Shown here: positions 1-10,715 of the stretch, piece after piece
Position numbering within the stretch: the first letter of the stretch is position 1
Layout: each line of letters begins with the position of its first letter
Assembly (NCBI RefSeq): GCF_040712315.1
Contig: NC_134022.1
Coordinates: 4,526,001 to 4,590,000, forward strand
Origin: Castanea sativa
Lineage: Eukaryota > Streptophyta > Magnoliopsida > Fagales > Fagaceae
Direction of reading: 5' to 3'
DNA length: 64,000 nt
The notes under the pieces: model-generated
The model's input: the letters and a program-made list of their open reading frames with translations, nothing else
What the model was told of the DNA's origin: nothing
The model's database searches: none
Position numbers and translations under genes: made by a program

Positions 1-1752
1 ATGAATTCAATCAACAATGGTTTAAAAGTTAAAACCCATAAATTATTTACCACAAAGTGAATTGCTTTCCATTAGAATCTCATAGTTTCACAAGGATTCA
101 ACACTGGGAAATTGGTAAAAACAAATAGAATCCAAAGAAGAACTAGCACTAGCAATTGCTCAAAAATGATCATACATGAAAGTGAACAGTTTTACACAAA
201 ACCCAAATCACTCTCATCTTTTAGGACCTCAAATGAAACTTATTTTACACAAAACCCATCACCAAGATCACATATTTGAAGAGATTAAACAGCAAATTTC
301 TTAGTTATTCTCATAAACTAAATAACCCAGAAAGGAAAAGAACTCTTCATGGGAATGAATGTATAATATGAAGACCAAAGTGATAGTCAATGATTACATA
401 CCTTCTGGAGTCATTGCTGGCTCTGGCTTTGGCTCAGTCTGGCAAATATATATGAAATGTATCGTTGTTCTATGTGTGTTATGTCTATATTACTAAAAAA
501 CAGTGCCCTCCCCGCTCAAACAACTAAAAAACAAAGACTTTGCCCTTGCTTTCTTATCCTATAAATACCCGTTACTACTTTCACATACATGACCACTACA
601 ACTACCACTCATATACTAAAACCACCAAAGTCCAAAACCATTATCAATATCTCACACACACACACTTTCACTACACAAGGAAACTCCTACTTGGCCTTCA
701 CTCAAACAACCAAAAAACAAAGACTTTGGCCTTGCTTTCTGTGTGTTGGTTGTTCTATTACTACTGTACCTCTATTAGTTTTATAACCTTAGGTATGCTC
801 CCTTTCTATGAAAAATAAAAACATTAAAACAAACATTAAAATAAACAAGATTAGAGAAAATCCAATTAGATTCTACAATTAAAGTCCAATTTTGCGCCAT
901 GTGTCCTAAATTATTTAATGTTTGTTTTAATGTTTTTGTTTTTCATAGAAAGGGAGCATACCTAAAGTTATAAAACTAATAGAGGTACAGTAGTAATAGA
1001 ACAACCAACACACAGAAAGCAAGAGCAAAGTCTTTGTTTTTTGGTTGTTTGAGTGAAGGCCAAGTAGGAGTTTCCATGTGTAGTGAAAGTGTGTGTGTGA
1101 GATATTGATAATGGTTTTGGACTTTGGTGGTTTTAGTATATGAGTGGTAGTTGTAGTGGTCATGTATGTGAAAGTAGTGATGAGTATTTATAGGATAAGA
1201 AAGCAAGGGCAAAGTCTTTGTTTTTTGGTTGTTTGAGCGGGGAGGGCACTGTTTTTTAGTAATATAGACATAACACACATAGAGCAACGATACATTTCAT
1301 ATATATTTGCCAGACTGAGCCAAAGCTAGAGCCAGCAATGACTCCAGAAGGTATGTAATCACTGATTATTACTTTGGTCTTGATATTATATATTCATTCC
1401 CATGAAGAGTTCTTTTCCTTTCTGGGTTATTTAGTTTATGAGAATAACTAAGAAATTTGCTGTTTAATCTCTTCAAATATGTGATCTTGGTGATGGGTTT
1501 TGTGTGAAATAAGTTTCATTTGAGGTCCTAGTCGATGAGAGTGATTTAGGTTTTGTGTAAAACTGTTCACTTTCATGTATGATCATTTTTGAGCAACTGC
1601 TAGTGCTAGTTCTTCTTTGGATTCTTTTTTGTTTTCACCAATTTTCCAGTGTTGAATCCTTGTGAAACTATAAGATTCTAATGGAAAGCAATTCACTTTG
1701 TGGTAAATAATTTATGGGTTTTAACTTTTAAACCATTGTTAATTGAATTCAT
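1..1752. repeat. Long inverted repeat, arms of about 840 bp
   Basis: Positions 1 to about 840 are the reverse complement of about 915 to 1752, with a few mismatches and small indels; a spacer of about 75 bp lies between them. The ends pair exactly (position 1 with 1752), so the left arm may continue outside the window and the true arm length is unknown. Each arm carries a copy of the first coding exon of the small gene at 1338-2150, pointing outward, and an inward-facing TATA-like stretch (about 558 on the plus strand, mirrored near 1190). Within each arm a ~40-bp segment is repeated directly (about 503-545 and 697-740). The spacer resembles the start of the dispersed repeat at 29862-30600. 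Confidence 0.93.
402..414 (-). pseudogene. Mirrored first coding exon of the small acidic protein
   Basis: In the left arm of the inverted repeat the minus strand carries the same ATG, four codons and GTATGT donor as the exon at 1338-1350. The upstream open codons differ by one substitution, reading EPKPEPA instead of EPKLEPA. The intron copy runs to position 1, so any second exon would lie outside the window. The two exon copies diverge from the centre of the palindrome, a head-to-head arrangement. Confidence 0.5.
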
Positions 1753-2150
1753 ATCCTTAAGGTTTGAATCTATTAGTCAGCTGCATTGGGATGCGGATGT
1801 GTCCGTATCCCAACGTCTCGAGCGCACTATTGCACTAGACACAAGCTGTGGCCAATATATACTTGACCAAAGCTTCATTGAGTTCATGGGATAGAAAATG
1901 TTTTTGAGTTTATATTTGTTTATGCTGCGAACTGAGAATCTAATAGAAATTGAATTTCATGTATGTAAAATTGGGAGTAAAAATTTGAGTTTCATCCTCT
2001 TTTTTTTTCTTTTCTTTTCTTTAAGAAGAAAAAGATGTAGAAGCACCAAATATCATTGAGAGAGTAAAGGAAGAGATTGAAGCAATGGTTCACATTGACA
2101 ATTCACCACACCATCACAAGGAAACACATGTGTACAAAACACATAGCTGA
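1338..2150 (+). CDS. Small acidic helical protein, two exons, possibly truncated
   Basis: Predicted CDS is join(1338..1350, 2026..2150), giving about 45 residues. The donor is GAAG|GTATGT at 1351. The acceptor follows a long pyrimidine tract at 2024-2025; an alternative acceptor 3 nt later keeps the frame. The protein is acidic and probably helical (EAPNIIERVKEEIEAMVH), followed by a His-rich stretch (SPHHHKETH) and a stop at 2148. The frame stays open upstream of the ATG, with E/P/K-rich codons (EPKLEPA) back to a stop near 1261, so the true first exon may lie further upstream, possibly spliced at TTTGCCAG near 1312. I recall similar short plant proteins that continue past KETH and repeat the NIIERVKEEIEA motif, which would make this copy C-terminally truncated; that is memory, not evidence. 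No function can be assigned. Confidence 0.5.
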
Positions 2151-2680
2151 AATTGTGTTCATGATTTTGAATTATAAATGCAAAAACGTCAAATTGAACC
2201 TTGGCTATAGATGACTTTAGCTAGAACAAACAAAAGTTACAAAACACCTTTGGAAATGATGTGACTTTAAACACATCTTAAAAACTAGTAAGGATTTCCT
2301 CTAGACACTTTAAATTCAAAACTTCAGAGAGCTAAGGGAGCTAGAGTGAAACTCCCCTGTTTCATGACTTTAAAACAGAGTGTATTTCCCACCTTTAGAA
2401 ACTTTGCAGTAATAGCAACTTGTTGACCCATAAAACCCATGGATTAGCTCATTGAGATTCCCTCAAAAATATTGATTTTCAATTATTGTAAAACACCAAA
2501 AGTGTCGTAAGACTTCTAATAATTATCAGAAAAAAAAAAAAAAAACTATCGTGAGTCTATAATTAAATTATCAGTTTGCTTTTTTTTTTTTCTTTTTTTT
2601 TTCAAATAAAATGTAAAACTTATCTTTTCTTAGCAAAATAAATTGTAATACTTGTCTCCAGGCTCTTGGTTAAAAATAGC
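2151..2680. other. Intergenic, no gene seen
   Basis: AT-rich sequence with poly-A and poly-T runs near 2530 and 2580-2603. No coding potential or recognisable element was seen between the small gene and the transposon terminus that precedes the PPR pseudogene. Confidence 0.5.
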
Positions 2681-2699
2681 AAACTAATCTAAAAATCTG

Positions 2700-2776
2700 G
2701 CAGGGGGGGGCATTAGACTATTTGGGTGAAGGTCACGGGGGCATTTGCCCCCCCTCGACCCCTAGCTCCGCTCCTG
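2700..2776. mobile_element. hAT-type transposon terminus abutting the PPR pseudogene
   Basis: The segment ends with the reverse complement of CAGGAGCGGAGCTAGG, very close to the terminal repeat of the complete hAT-like element at 51475-51948. The next 8 bases, TTAGCAAC (2777-2784), already belong to the PPR reading frame (LATILKL) and would be one half of an 8-bp target duplication. I did not find the matching TTAGCAAC plus left terminus upstream, so the left part is probably lost or rearranged. Confidence 0.5.
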
Positions 2777-4079
2777 TTAGCAACAATATTGAAACTTGAT
2801 TATCAGCCTACCCAATCTACTCTAAACACTCTTCTTAAAGGTCTCTGTCTTAAAGATAATATTTTTGGAGCTGTAAGGTTGGTAGAGGAAATGGAGAACA
2901 AAGGGTATCAACCTAATATGATTACTGTTGGGACAATAGTAAACGGTCTGTGTAAGATTGGGGAGACTAGTGCAGCTATTAGGTTGCTAAGGACAATAGA
3001 AAAAGGGAATTTTGAACCTGATGTGGTGCTGTATAGCACGATCATTGACAGTTTATGTGAGGACAAATTGGTAACTAAGGCTTTGAACCTTTTATCTGAA
3101 ATGATGAGTAAAGGCATTCAGCCAAACGTTGTCACTTATAGTTGCTTAATTCAAGGACTATGCAATTTTGGCCGGTGGAGGGAGACTGCTACTTTGTTGA
3201 ATGAGATGATGCAAATGAAGATCATTCCAAATGTGTACACCTTTAGCATTTTGGTGGACACACTTTGCAAGGAAGGGATGTTGACAAAGGCAAAAGAAGT
3301 TTTTATCGAAATGGTTCAAAAGGGCATTGAGCCTGACTCTATCACTTATAGCTCTTTGATTGACGGTCACTGTTTGCAAAACAAAATGGATGATGCTATC
3401 AAAGCATTTAATACGATGGTTGAGAGGGGTTGTTCGCCCAATGAGTTTAGCTATAACATATTGAATGATTCCTAATGTTGTGACTTACAACACTCTTATA
3501 GGTGGCTTTTGCCGAGTGGAGAGGCCCCAAGCTGCACTTGAGCTATTCCATAACATGCAAGCTTTTGGCCAACATCCAGATTCCCAGACCTATGCCATCT
3601 TGTTAGATGGCCTTCTTAAAAATAAACAAATCTCTAAGGCAATGGCATTGTTTCAAGACAAAAGGCTGAAGCATAATACTTTGATTTATTACAACATCTT
3701 GATTAATGGTTTTTGTAATCTTAGGAAGCTTACAACTGCAAGAGAACTCTTTTATAGTCTCCCTACCAAAGGATTGCAACCTGATGTTCCAACTTACAAT
3801 ATTATGATCAAGGGGCTATGTCAAGAGGGACTAATAGATAAAGCATGTGAATTGCTTGAGAAAATGGGGAATGGTTGCTCTCCCAATGATCGCACATATA
3901 ACAGAACTATCCAAGGGTTACTACAACATAATGAGACATCAAAGGTGACGAAATATCTCCAAATAATGGTTGACAAGGGATTTTCAGTAGATGCGACCAC
4001 TGCAAGCATGTTAGTTGACATGCTGTCATCTAATCAAGTAGATAAAAACATTCAAGAATTTCTTCATGCCTCCCAATAG
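2777..4079 (+). pseudogene. P-class pentatricopeptide repeat protein, truncated and frameshifted
   Basis: Two overlapping frames encode consecutive 35-residue P-type PPR motifs. The first runs to 3475 and holds six complete motifs plus the start of a seventh (SYNIL). The second resumes at IPNVVTYNTLI near 3468 and holds about five more motifs and a C-terminal tail ending at 4079. Between the two frames most of one motif is missing, so the break looks like a deletion of roughly 85-90 bp that also shifts the frame. The N-terminus is absent: there is no organelle-targeting peptide, and the PPR reading starts exactly at the end of a hAT-type terminus. Motif style (NGLCK, DGLCK, PNVVTYNTLI) matches the restorer-of-fertility-like subgroup, whose members act on mitochondrial RNA. 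Both lesions argue for a pseudogene. Confidence 0.87.
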
Positions 4080-6229
4080 ATAAAGCCATCTCTATAATGA
4101 AGTTAGTTTATTGTTTTACTTTGTATTGTAATCATATTGACATATTGATAATGATTAAGGACTGGGTGTATTTGTTTCAAGTTTTTCTTTTATTGGTGAT
4201 ATTTCTTTTCTTGTATTGGCGCTAGGTTGTTTTTTTCTATTCCATTTTTTATTTTTTTTATCTTTTCTTGAAAATATGTTGAGCACTAGTGTTGTTAATT
4301 TTGGATAATTATCTTGAGCTTCAGTTGATGCAACATAGCAAGCATGGAATTAGTTTTATTTATTTATGAAATGACAGAATGGTTTGTTTGCCATTGGTGA
4401 TGCTCATGTGGCAATTTGGGTGCTTGTGATAGGTCAATTGAATATCAACCAAAGACCATTGATACTAGTAGATTTTCCTTACTTAGTAGTTAATATTAGA
4501 GATTATCTTCTTTCTACTTCAACTAATATTCTGATCTTTGATGGATTTGGCATACCTGCAATCCCCTTGTTACTATTACTAGCCTCATATGCAGATGTTT
4601 CCTTTTCTCCTAAATTTGTAAGAAATAGTTGGGTTATACATTCAACCTATATCATTCTTTGTTAAACATAGATGCTTTCTACCCTTCCTTGCCCCCAATT
4701 CCTCATTGGTGAATAATACCCTTCAAACTTACGTGTTGTAACAGTGTAGTGCTTGTTGTCTACATTTAAAGGATCTTGTTTTCGATGTAAATCTAAATTC
4801 TCATTCATCAATCTCTATTGCTGTTATATTTGTTTTGGATGCTTTCATTGTCAAGTAATTCTGCTGTTAGTTGTGTTTTAGATTTCGGAGTTTGCTATTC
4901 TTTATCTAAATACTGTTGGAAGGCTTCAGGGAATAAGACAATAAGTCCTCAAATTTTTTGTGATGATGCAGACAGAGAATATAACTTGAAACTTGGAAAT
5001 TCCTTTAACATTCTTTTAGTAAGGCACTTCACATATTGCCTTTTGTTTTTAGTTGTTATGCTTGGACTTCTAAAATAGTAATCATTCAATGTTTTCTTAT
5101 TAATTTTCCTACTTGATCAATAGCATGAAACATCAAGATTTGATATCCTTGGAAGCTTTCATTCACCTCCTTATCCATTTATAAGTGATTACATTATGTG
5201 AAACTTGCATTCTTGACTCTAGGGAAATGAAGCAGGGTTTCTAATTATAGTGAGAAAAAAGAAAGGCTCCTTGAAGATTGTTTGGGTAGGCCCTATTCCA
5301 AACACTTACCAAGTATGTGGTCTCTGTTTAAAATTATTACTCTGTTACCGGGTTACAGATGTATTTGTGATTTGTGAAGGTTGTTTGGGTATTAGGGTTT
5401 TACAAATGAGAATGGTAACACTTTGAACAGAGGTTGGTTTTTATTTTAAATGCATTATTGGTGCTGGCTACTGGATTAATTTCAGTTTTAATTAATGAAT
5501 AGTTTCATTGTGGTGATAGAGAGTTCAAAAGTACTAGATTGGCCTATGGTAGTTAATGAAAAAGTATGTTTGTCATCTCTTGCTTCTAAAAGGGTGAAAA
5601 TAGCATATCTTAATATCAGAGCTAAATCCCTTGCTTCCTTAAACAAGTAGCCCATGTTAGAAATTGCATCAAGTTGTTAATTTGATTTTTTTTTTTGGTT
5701 GATTTTCTTGAGTAGAATGAAAGTTTTTTTTTTTCGTTATGAAGAAAAATATTCTCCTTAATATGGAATGAAAGCTCTTTATTGAAGAAGTAATCTATAT
5801 TCTTTGTCCAACAAAGAATAAAAGCGAAGCCTTATAGAAAGGTATTTTTGCAAAGGGTATGGTAGCTTGTGAAGAGTAGTTTGAGTGTTTGTATGTTATT
5901 GTGTAAGTGTTGTGTTATTGAATTTATTGGGGTTTTGGGATTGTGAGTTTATGTTTGTGAGTGTTGTTTATGTGAGGTTGTAATCCATATTGTTGATAAT
6001 GGATTTTGGTTGGCATTTCTTGTGGACGTAAGCTTCGACTTAGTTGGTCCACATTAAATATTATTGTCTTATGTGAATGTTTTATATTTTTGTTTGTGTG
6101 AATGAGCTTGTACTAGCACCAAATCACAATACCCTTAAAGCTTTTTTTAGTAGATCGAGGACATCTTAAAAATATGATTTCGGTTTATTCCTTAAAAAAA
6201 TACATGTTGAATGTCCAATTATACAAACT
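4080..6229. other. Intergenic, 3' of the PPR pseudogene
   Basis: About 2.1 kb of AT-rich DNA with no convincing gene. The longest open frame (4384-4665, 93 codons) is hydrophobic, of low complexity and resembles nothing I recognise. Poly-T runs occur near 5685 and 5727. No terminal repeats or target duplications were found. Confidence 0.5.
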
Positions 6230-6491
6230 GAACTACTCGAACCATAGCTAGGCACTTGGGCTTCCTCACGATTCTATCCTTTAACACACCTTGATGCCAT
6301 CGCAACTATGTCTAACCCCTTCGAATCACGAATCAGGGCCCTAATGCCCATCAAACCCATGTGTGCAACAATAGTTCCATCAAAGTTCACCTTGAAACCT
6401 TGCTCTCTATTTGGTGTCCATCGACATATTTGGGTCATAGATTGGTTCTCATGAGTCTGAGTTTCTTACACATTCACCACCATGAAGGAAC
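6230..6491 (-). mobile_element. L1-type LINE relic, RNase H portion
   Basis: Read on the minus strand, the stretch around 6270-6420 encodes FKVNFDG followed by an IRALIRDSKGL-like segment. This is the start of the RNase H domain (RVT_3 type) found at the 3' end of plant L1-like LINEs, where the Asp of the NFDG motif is catalytic. The copy is degenerate. It is split by the copia insertion at 6497-10907; the rest of the relic resumes at 10913. Confidence 0.55.
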
Positions 6492-6496
6492 TAACT
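6492..6496. repeat. Left target-site duplication of the copia element
   Basis: TAACT immediately precedes the 5' LTR and recurs exactly at 10908-10912 after the 3' LTR, the 5-bp duplication expected of LTR retrotransposon integration. Confidence 0.95.
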
Positions 6497-6688
6497 TGTT
6501 AACATATATAGTGTTGTGGGCTTTAGGCCCAACTAGTTTACTTGTTTAGCACTCTTACTTGTATAGCACTCTTACTTGTACTACACTCATATTTACTTGT
6601 ACTGCACTCATATGCCTCCTATATAAAGGCACTCATGTATATTCTTTCAATGAGAAATACAATACGATTCAATTCAGTATTTCTAACT
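6497..6688 (+). repeat. 5' LTR of the copia element
   Basis: 192 bp, starting TGTTAACATATATAG and ending GTATTTCTAACT. It contains a TATA box (TATATAAA, about 6619-6626) and a short internal repeat built on CACTCTTACTTGTA and related units. It would act as promoter for the element's transcript. Confidence 0.95.
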
Positions 6689-6701
6689 TGGTATCAGAGC
6701 C
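6689..6701 (+). promoter_or_regulatory. Primer-binding site, initiator tRNA-Met type
   Basis: TGGTATCAGAGCC directly follows the 5' LTR. It is complementary to the 3' end of initiator tRNA-Met, the usual minus-strand primer of plant copia elements. Confidence 0.93.
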
Positions 6702-7054
6702 ACTGCTCTGACCTTTTCTTAGCAGTCTTGTCTTTATTGGTGTAACTCCGTTCTCAATATTGCTTCCGCTGTCACGACAACTGCCGTAGCCTTTCGCCGT
6801 TGAACCTTCGAGTCTTCCAGACATCGTCCTCAGGTTCCGAACCTGCAGCAGCCGCCGTTAAGGAGTCCGAACACTGCAAAGACCACTGCCTTTTTCTGCA
6901 CCACCGTGAATATTGCTCCGAAAAATTTTACAAAGGTACCACGAAGATCGTCTTGCTCCGATCTATCTTTTTCGTGAAAACCTCACAGTTATCGGAGTCT
7001 CTACGCGCCGCCACGCGCCTGCTCACGCGCCTCCACGCGCCATACTGATCCTGC

Positions 7055-7255
7055 TGATGTCAGCCCTAGCCACGTCAGCCGCCACGTCATCTGCCACGTC
7101 ATCTGCCATGTCAGTCTGCCACGTCAGCAAGCCATGTCAGCCTGCCACATCAGCCTGCCACGTCAGCCTGCCACGTCAGCTACCGTTGACTTTGACCGTT
7201 GACATTGACCGTTGATCGTTGACTTTGACCGTTGACTTTTCTGGAGTTGACTTTT
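7055..7255 (+). promoter_or_regulatory. Tandem array of ACGT-core and TTGAC motifs in the copia leader
   Basis: From about 7057 to 7171 a unit of roughly 10-15 bp (consensus CTGCCACGTCAGC) repeats about ten times; six copies keep CCACGTCA, whose complement TGACGTGG is a bZIP-type ACGT-core site. From about 7185 to 7255 TTGAC occurs eight times, seven followed by C or T, matching the WRKY W-box TTGACY. The array lies between the primer-binding site and the gag knuckle, in sequence with no conserved coding signature. Motif presence is directly visible; regulatory activity is inference. Confidence 0.55.
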
Positions 7256-10200
7256 TCAGTCCAGACAATCTAGTAAACGCTTTTGCAATTTTTGCAAACG
7301 TTTTGGCCATAATATTGAGACTTGCTTTCAGCGCAATAAATCAGCTGTTTCAGGTTCTTCTGCCACTATTGCTAACATTGAGAGTGTCCAACCAATGGCT
7401 TCCGTCTTTGCACAGTCTAAGTCTTCAGGTCGCACTTTCACCATGACCACAGATGACCTTAAAAACATCATCGCCAATGTCATTCGTATGGTTGGTAATG
7501 CATCTTATTCCTCTTCTCTCTCAGCTTTGTCCGGTATGTCTCCTTCCTCTTGGCTTATGGATTCTGCTTGTTGCAATCACATGACACCTCACTCGTCCTT
7601 ATTTTCTGAACTTAAACCTGCACCACACCCTCTTACTATTCGCACAGCAAATGGTTCCACAATGTCTGGTCATAATATGGGTTCCGTTTCAACCTCCAAC
7701 TTCTCCGTTTCTAGGGTCTTTAATATTCCTGACCTTTCTTACAATTTGTTCTCTGTGGGACAATTAGCTGAGTTGGGTTATCGAATCATATTTGATTATT
7801 CTAGGTGTATTGTGCAGGATCCAAGGACGGGACAGGAGCTAGGGACCGGTCCCAGAGTTGGGCGTATGTTTCCCGTGGACAACCTTCGTCTTCCACTTGT
7901 TGCTCCTGTTTCTATTGCCGCAGCTGCTGCAGTTTCCTCTATTCCTTCTCTTGCTCTTCTTCATGCTCGACTTTGTCACGCATCTTCTTCCCGTGTACAA
8001 CAATTGGCTTCTAGAGGTTTGCTAGGTTCAGTGTCTACAGAAAATTTTGATTGTGTTTCATGTCAATTAGGAAAACAACCAGCTTTGCCTTTCAATTCTA
8101 GTGAATCTATATCCACTGATATCTTTGACCTTATTCATTCTGATGTTTGGGGACCTTCCTCTGTCTCTAGTATTGGTGGATCTCGATATTTTTTTGTCTT
8201 TGTTGATGATTACTCTCGCTATAGCTGGATCTTTAATATGAAACATCGTTATGAATTATTGCAAGTGTATTCTAATTTTGCAAAAATGGTTGAAACTCAA
8301 TTTTCTAAACGTATCAAAATTTTTCGATCTGATAATGCTCTTGAGTACACTCAATATGCTTTCCAAGCTGTTTTGCATTCCTATGGCACTGTTCATCAAC
8401 TAACTTGTCCAGGTACCTCTCAGCAAAATGGTAGAGCCGAACGAAAACTTCGTCATATTCTTGACACTGTTCGTGCTCTTCTTCTCTCTGCCAAAGTTCC
8501 TGCTCCTTTTTGGGGCGAAGCTGCTCTTCATGCTGTTCATACTATTAATCGCATTCCTAGTCCTGTCATCCAAAATCAAACTCCATATGAGCGCCTTTTT
8601 GGGTCACCTCCAGACTATCACCACCTACGCTCATTCGGCTCTGCTTGTTTCGTTCTTCTTCAGCCATATAAGCATAACAAACTTGAGCCTAGGTCAAGAC
8701 TTTGTTGCTTTCTTAGTTATGGCGAAACTCAAAAGGGGTATCGGTGTTATGATCCTATTTCTCATCGTCTTCGTGTCTCCCGCAATGTTGTCTTTTGGGA
8801 ACATCGCCTCTTTGTCGAGCTCTCTCACTTCCGTGTTTCTCTATCTTCCTCTTCTGTCTTAGATCTATTTCCAGATGAGACGCAAATTCCTTCTGTAGCT
8901 GCTCCTGACCCTCCTATAGCTGATCCTGATTCTCCTATTAACTTCTCTGTCCAACCACCAGAAATCCTTGATCCCTTTCCTAGTTCCCCTTTTAATGAAC
9001 AGGTGGAAGATGAACAGGTCGAAGACGAGCTACCCAACCTTGATCCTGGTTCCCCTGCTCCTGCTCCGCCTGAAGATCATGTACAAGACATTCCACCTCG
9101 TCACTCAACTCGGGTAAGGTCTATTCCTGCACATTTACTTGACTATCATTGTTACACTGCCCTTGCTACATTGCACGAGCCTCACACCTATCGTGAGGCT
9201 TCCACTGACCCTTTATGGCAGATTGCAATGAAAGAGGAACTTGATGCATTATCTAAAAACCATACTTGGGACTTGGTCACTCTCCCCCGGGAAATGCGTG
9301 GTTGGTTGTAAGTGGATCTACAAGATTAAGACTCGCTCTGATGGGTCCATTGAGCGCTACAAAGCTCGTCTTGTTGCAAAAGGTTTTACACAGGAGTATG
9401 GGATTGATTATGAAGAGACCTTTGCTCCGGTTGCTCGTATCTCATCTGTTCGTGCCCTCTTAGCTGTTGCTGCTGCCAGTAAATGGGATCTTTTCCAGAT
9501 GGAAGTAAAAAATGCATTCCTTAATGGGGATTTGAGTGAAGAAGTTTATATGCAACCTCCTCCTGGTCTCTCTGTTGAATCAAACAAGGTTTGTCACCTT
9601 CGACGTGCACTTTATGGCCTTAAACAAGCTCCACGTGCTTGGTTTGCCAAGTTCAGCTCTACCATCTCTCGTTTGGGTTACATGGCCAGTCATTATGATT
9701 CTGCCTTATTTCTTCGTCGCACTGACAAAGGCACTATTTTACTTCTCCTGTATGTGGATGATATGATCATAACTGGTGATGACCTCAGTGGCATTCAAGA
9801 ACTCAAAGATTTTCTCAGTCAGCAGTTTGAGATGAAAGATCTTGGACATCTCAGCTACTTCTTGGGTCTTGAAATCACTCATTCTACGGATGGACTTTAC
9901 ATTACTCAAGCCAAGTATGCCTGCGAACTCTTGTCTAGAGCCGGACTCACCGATAGCAAGACCGTTGACACTCCGGTCGAGCTTAATGCGCATCCGACTC
10001 CCTCGGGGGGAAACCATTGTCTAATCCCTCTCTTTACGGACGCTTAGTTGGCGGCCTAGTTTATCTCAATCTTGTTACTCGTCCGGACATTTCCTATGAT
10101 GTTCACCGGGTGAGCCAATATCCGTCTGCTCCACGATCGACTCACTATGCCGCCGTTCGCGCATTCTTCGGTACCTAAAGGGCACTCTCTTCCATGGTCT

Positions 10201-10702
10201 TTTCTACTCTGCTCGGTCTCCTCTTGTTCTCCGTGCATTTTCTGATGCTGATTGGGCAGGAGATCCCACTGATCGCAGGTCCACCACTAGTTATTGCTTT
10301 CTTCTTGGTTCTTCTCTGATTTCTTGGCGAAGCAAGAAACAAACTCATGTGGCCCGTTCTAGTACTGAAGCAGAATATCGTGCCCTTGCTGATACCACAT
10401 CTGAGCTTCTTTGGCTACGATGGCTTCTCAAAGACTTAGGTGTGTCGACATCCTCTGCTACTCCTCTTTATTGTGACAACAAAAGTGCCATTCATATTGC
10501 TCACAATGATGTCTTTCATGAACGGACTAAACACATCGAGATCGATTGTCATTTTATCCGTTATCATCTTGTCCATGGTGCTCTCAAGCTAATCTCAGTC
10601 TCCTCTACAGATCAACTTGCAGATATCTTCACCAAGTCACATCCTAAGGGACGCCTTCGTACTTTGGTTGACAACCTCAAGTTGGTCTCACATCCACCTT
10701 GA
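7251..10702 (+). pseudogene. Copia gag-pol remnant with three frameshifts
   Basis: The frame opens after a stop at 7248 and begins with a gag-type CCHC zinc knuckle (CNFCKRFGHNIETC, 7284-7325); the rest of gag is missing. Protease follows (WLMDSACCNHMTP near 7550), with DSA in place of the catalytic DSG. Next come the pre-integrase HHCC region, the integrase core (IHSDVWGP; RSDNALEY; QQNGRAERK) and its C-terminal domain. The frame shifts near 9285 in a C run. Reverse transcriptase then runs to about 10010, with YVDDM intact but MEVKNAF where a catalytic Asp is expected. Further single-base losses lie near 10011 and 10156. RNase H (SDADWAGD, SSTEAEYRAL, CDNKSAIHIAH) ends at the stop at 10702. 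Lengths are otherwise normal for the family. Confidence 0.93.
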
Positions 10703-10715
10703 GTTTGAGGGGGGC
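10701..10715 (+). promoter_or_regulatory. Polypurine tract of the copia element
   Basis: GAGTTTGAGGGGGGC lies directly upstream of the 3' LTR, where the plus-strand primer of reverse transcription is expected. Confidence 0.85.

Noticed and set aside
540..1287. Thr/His-rich inward-facing frames in both arms of the first inverted repeat
   Set aside because: Mirror images of each other with runs of ACC/ACT codons and no family; better read as a TATA-bearing noncoding stretch.
4384..4665. 93-codon open frame
   Set aside because: Hydrophobic low-complexity product, no family resemblance, no splice or start context.
6913..7215. 100-codon frame across the copia leader
   Set aside because: Its second half is translation of the ACGT-motif array; no gag signature.
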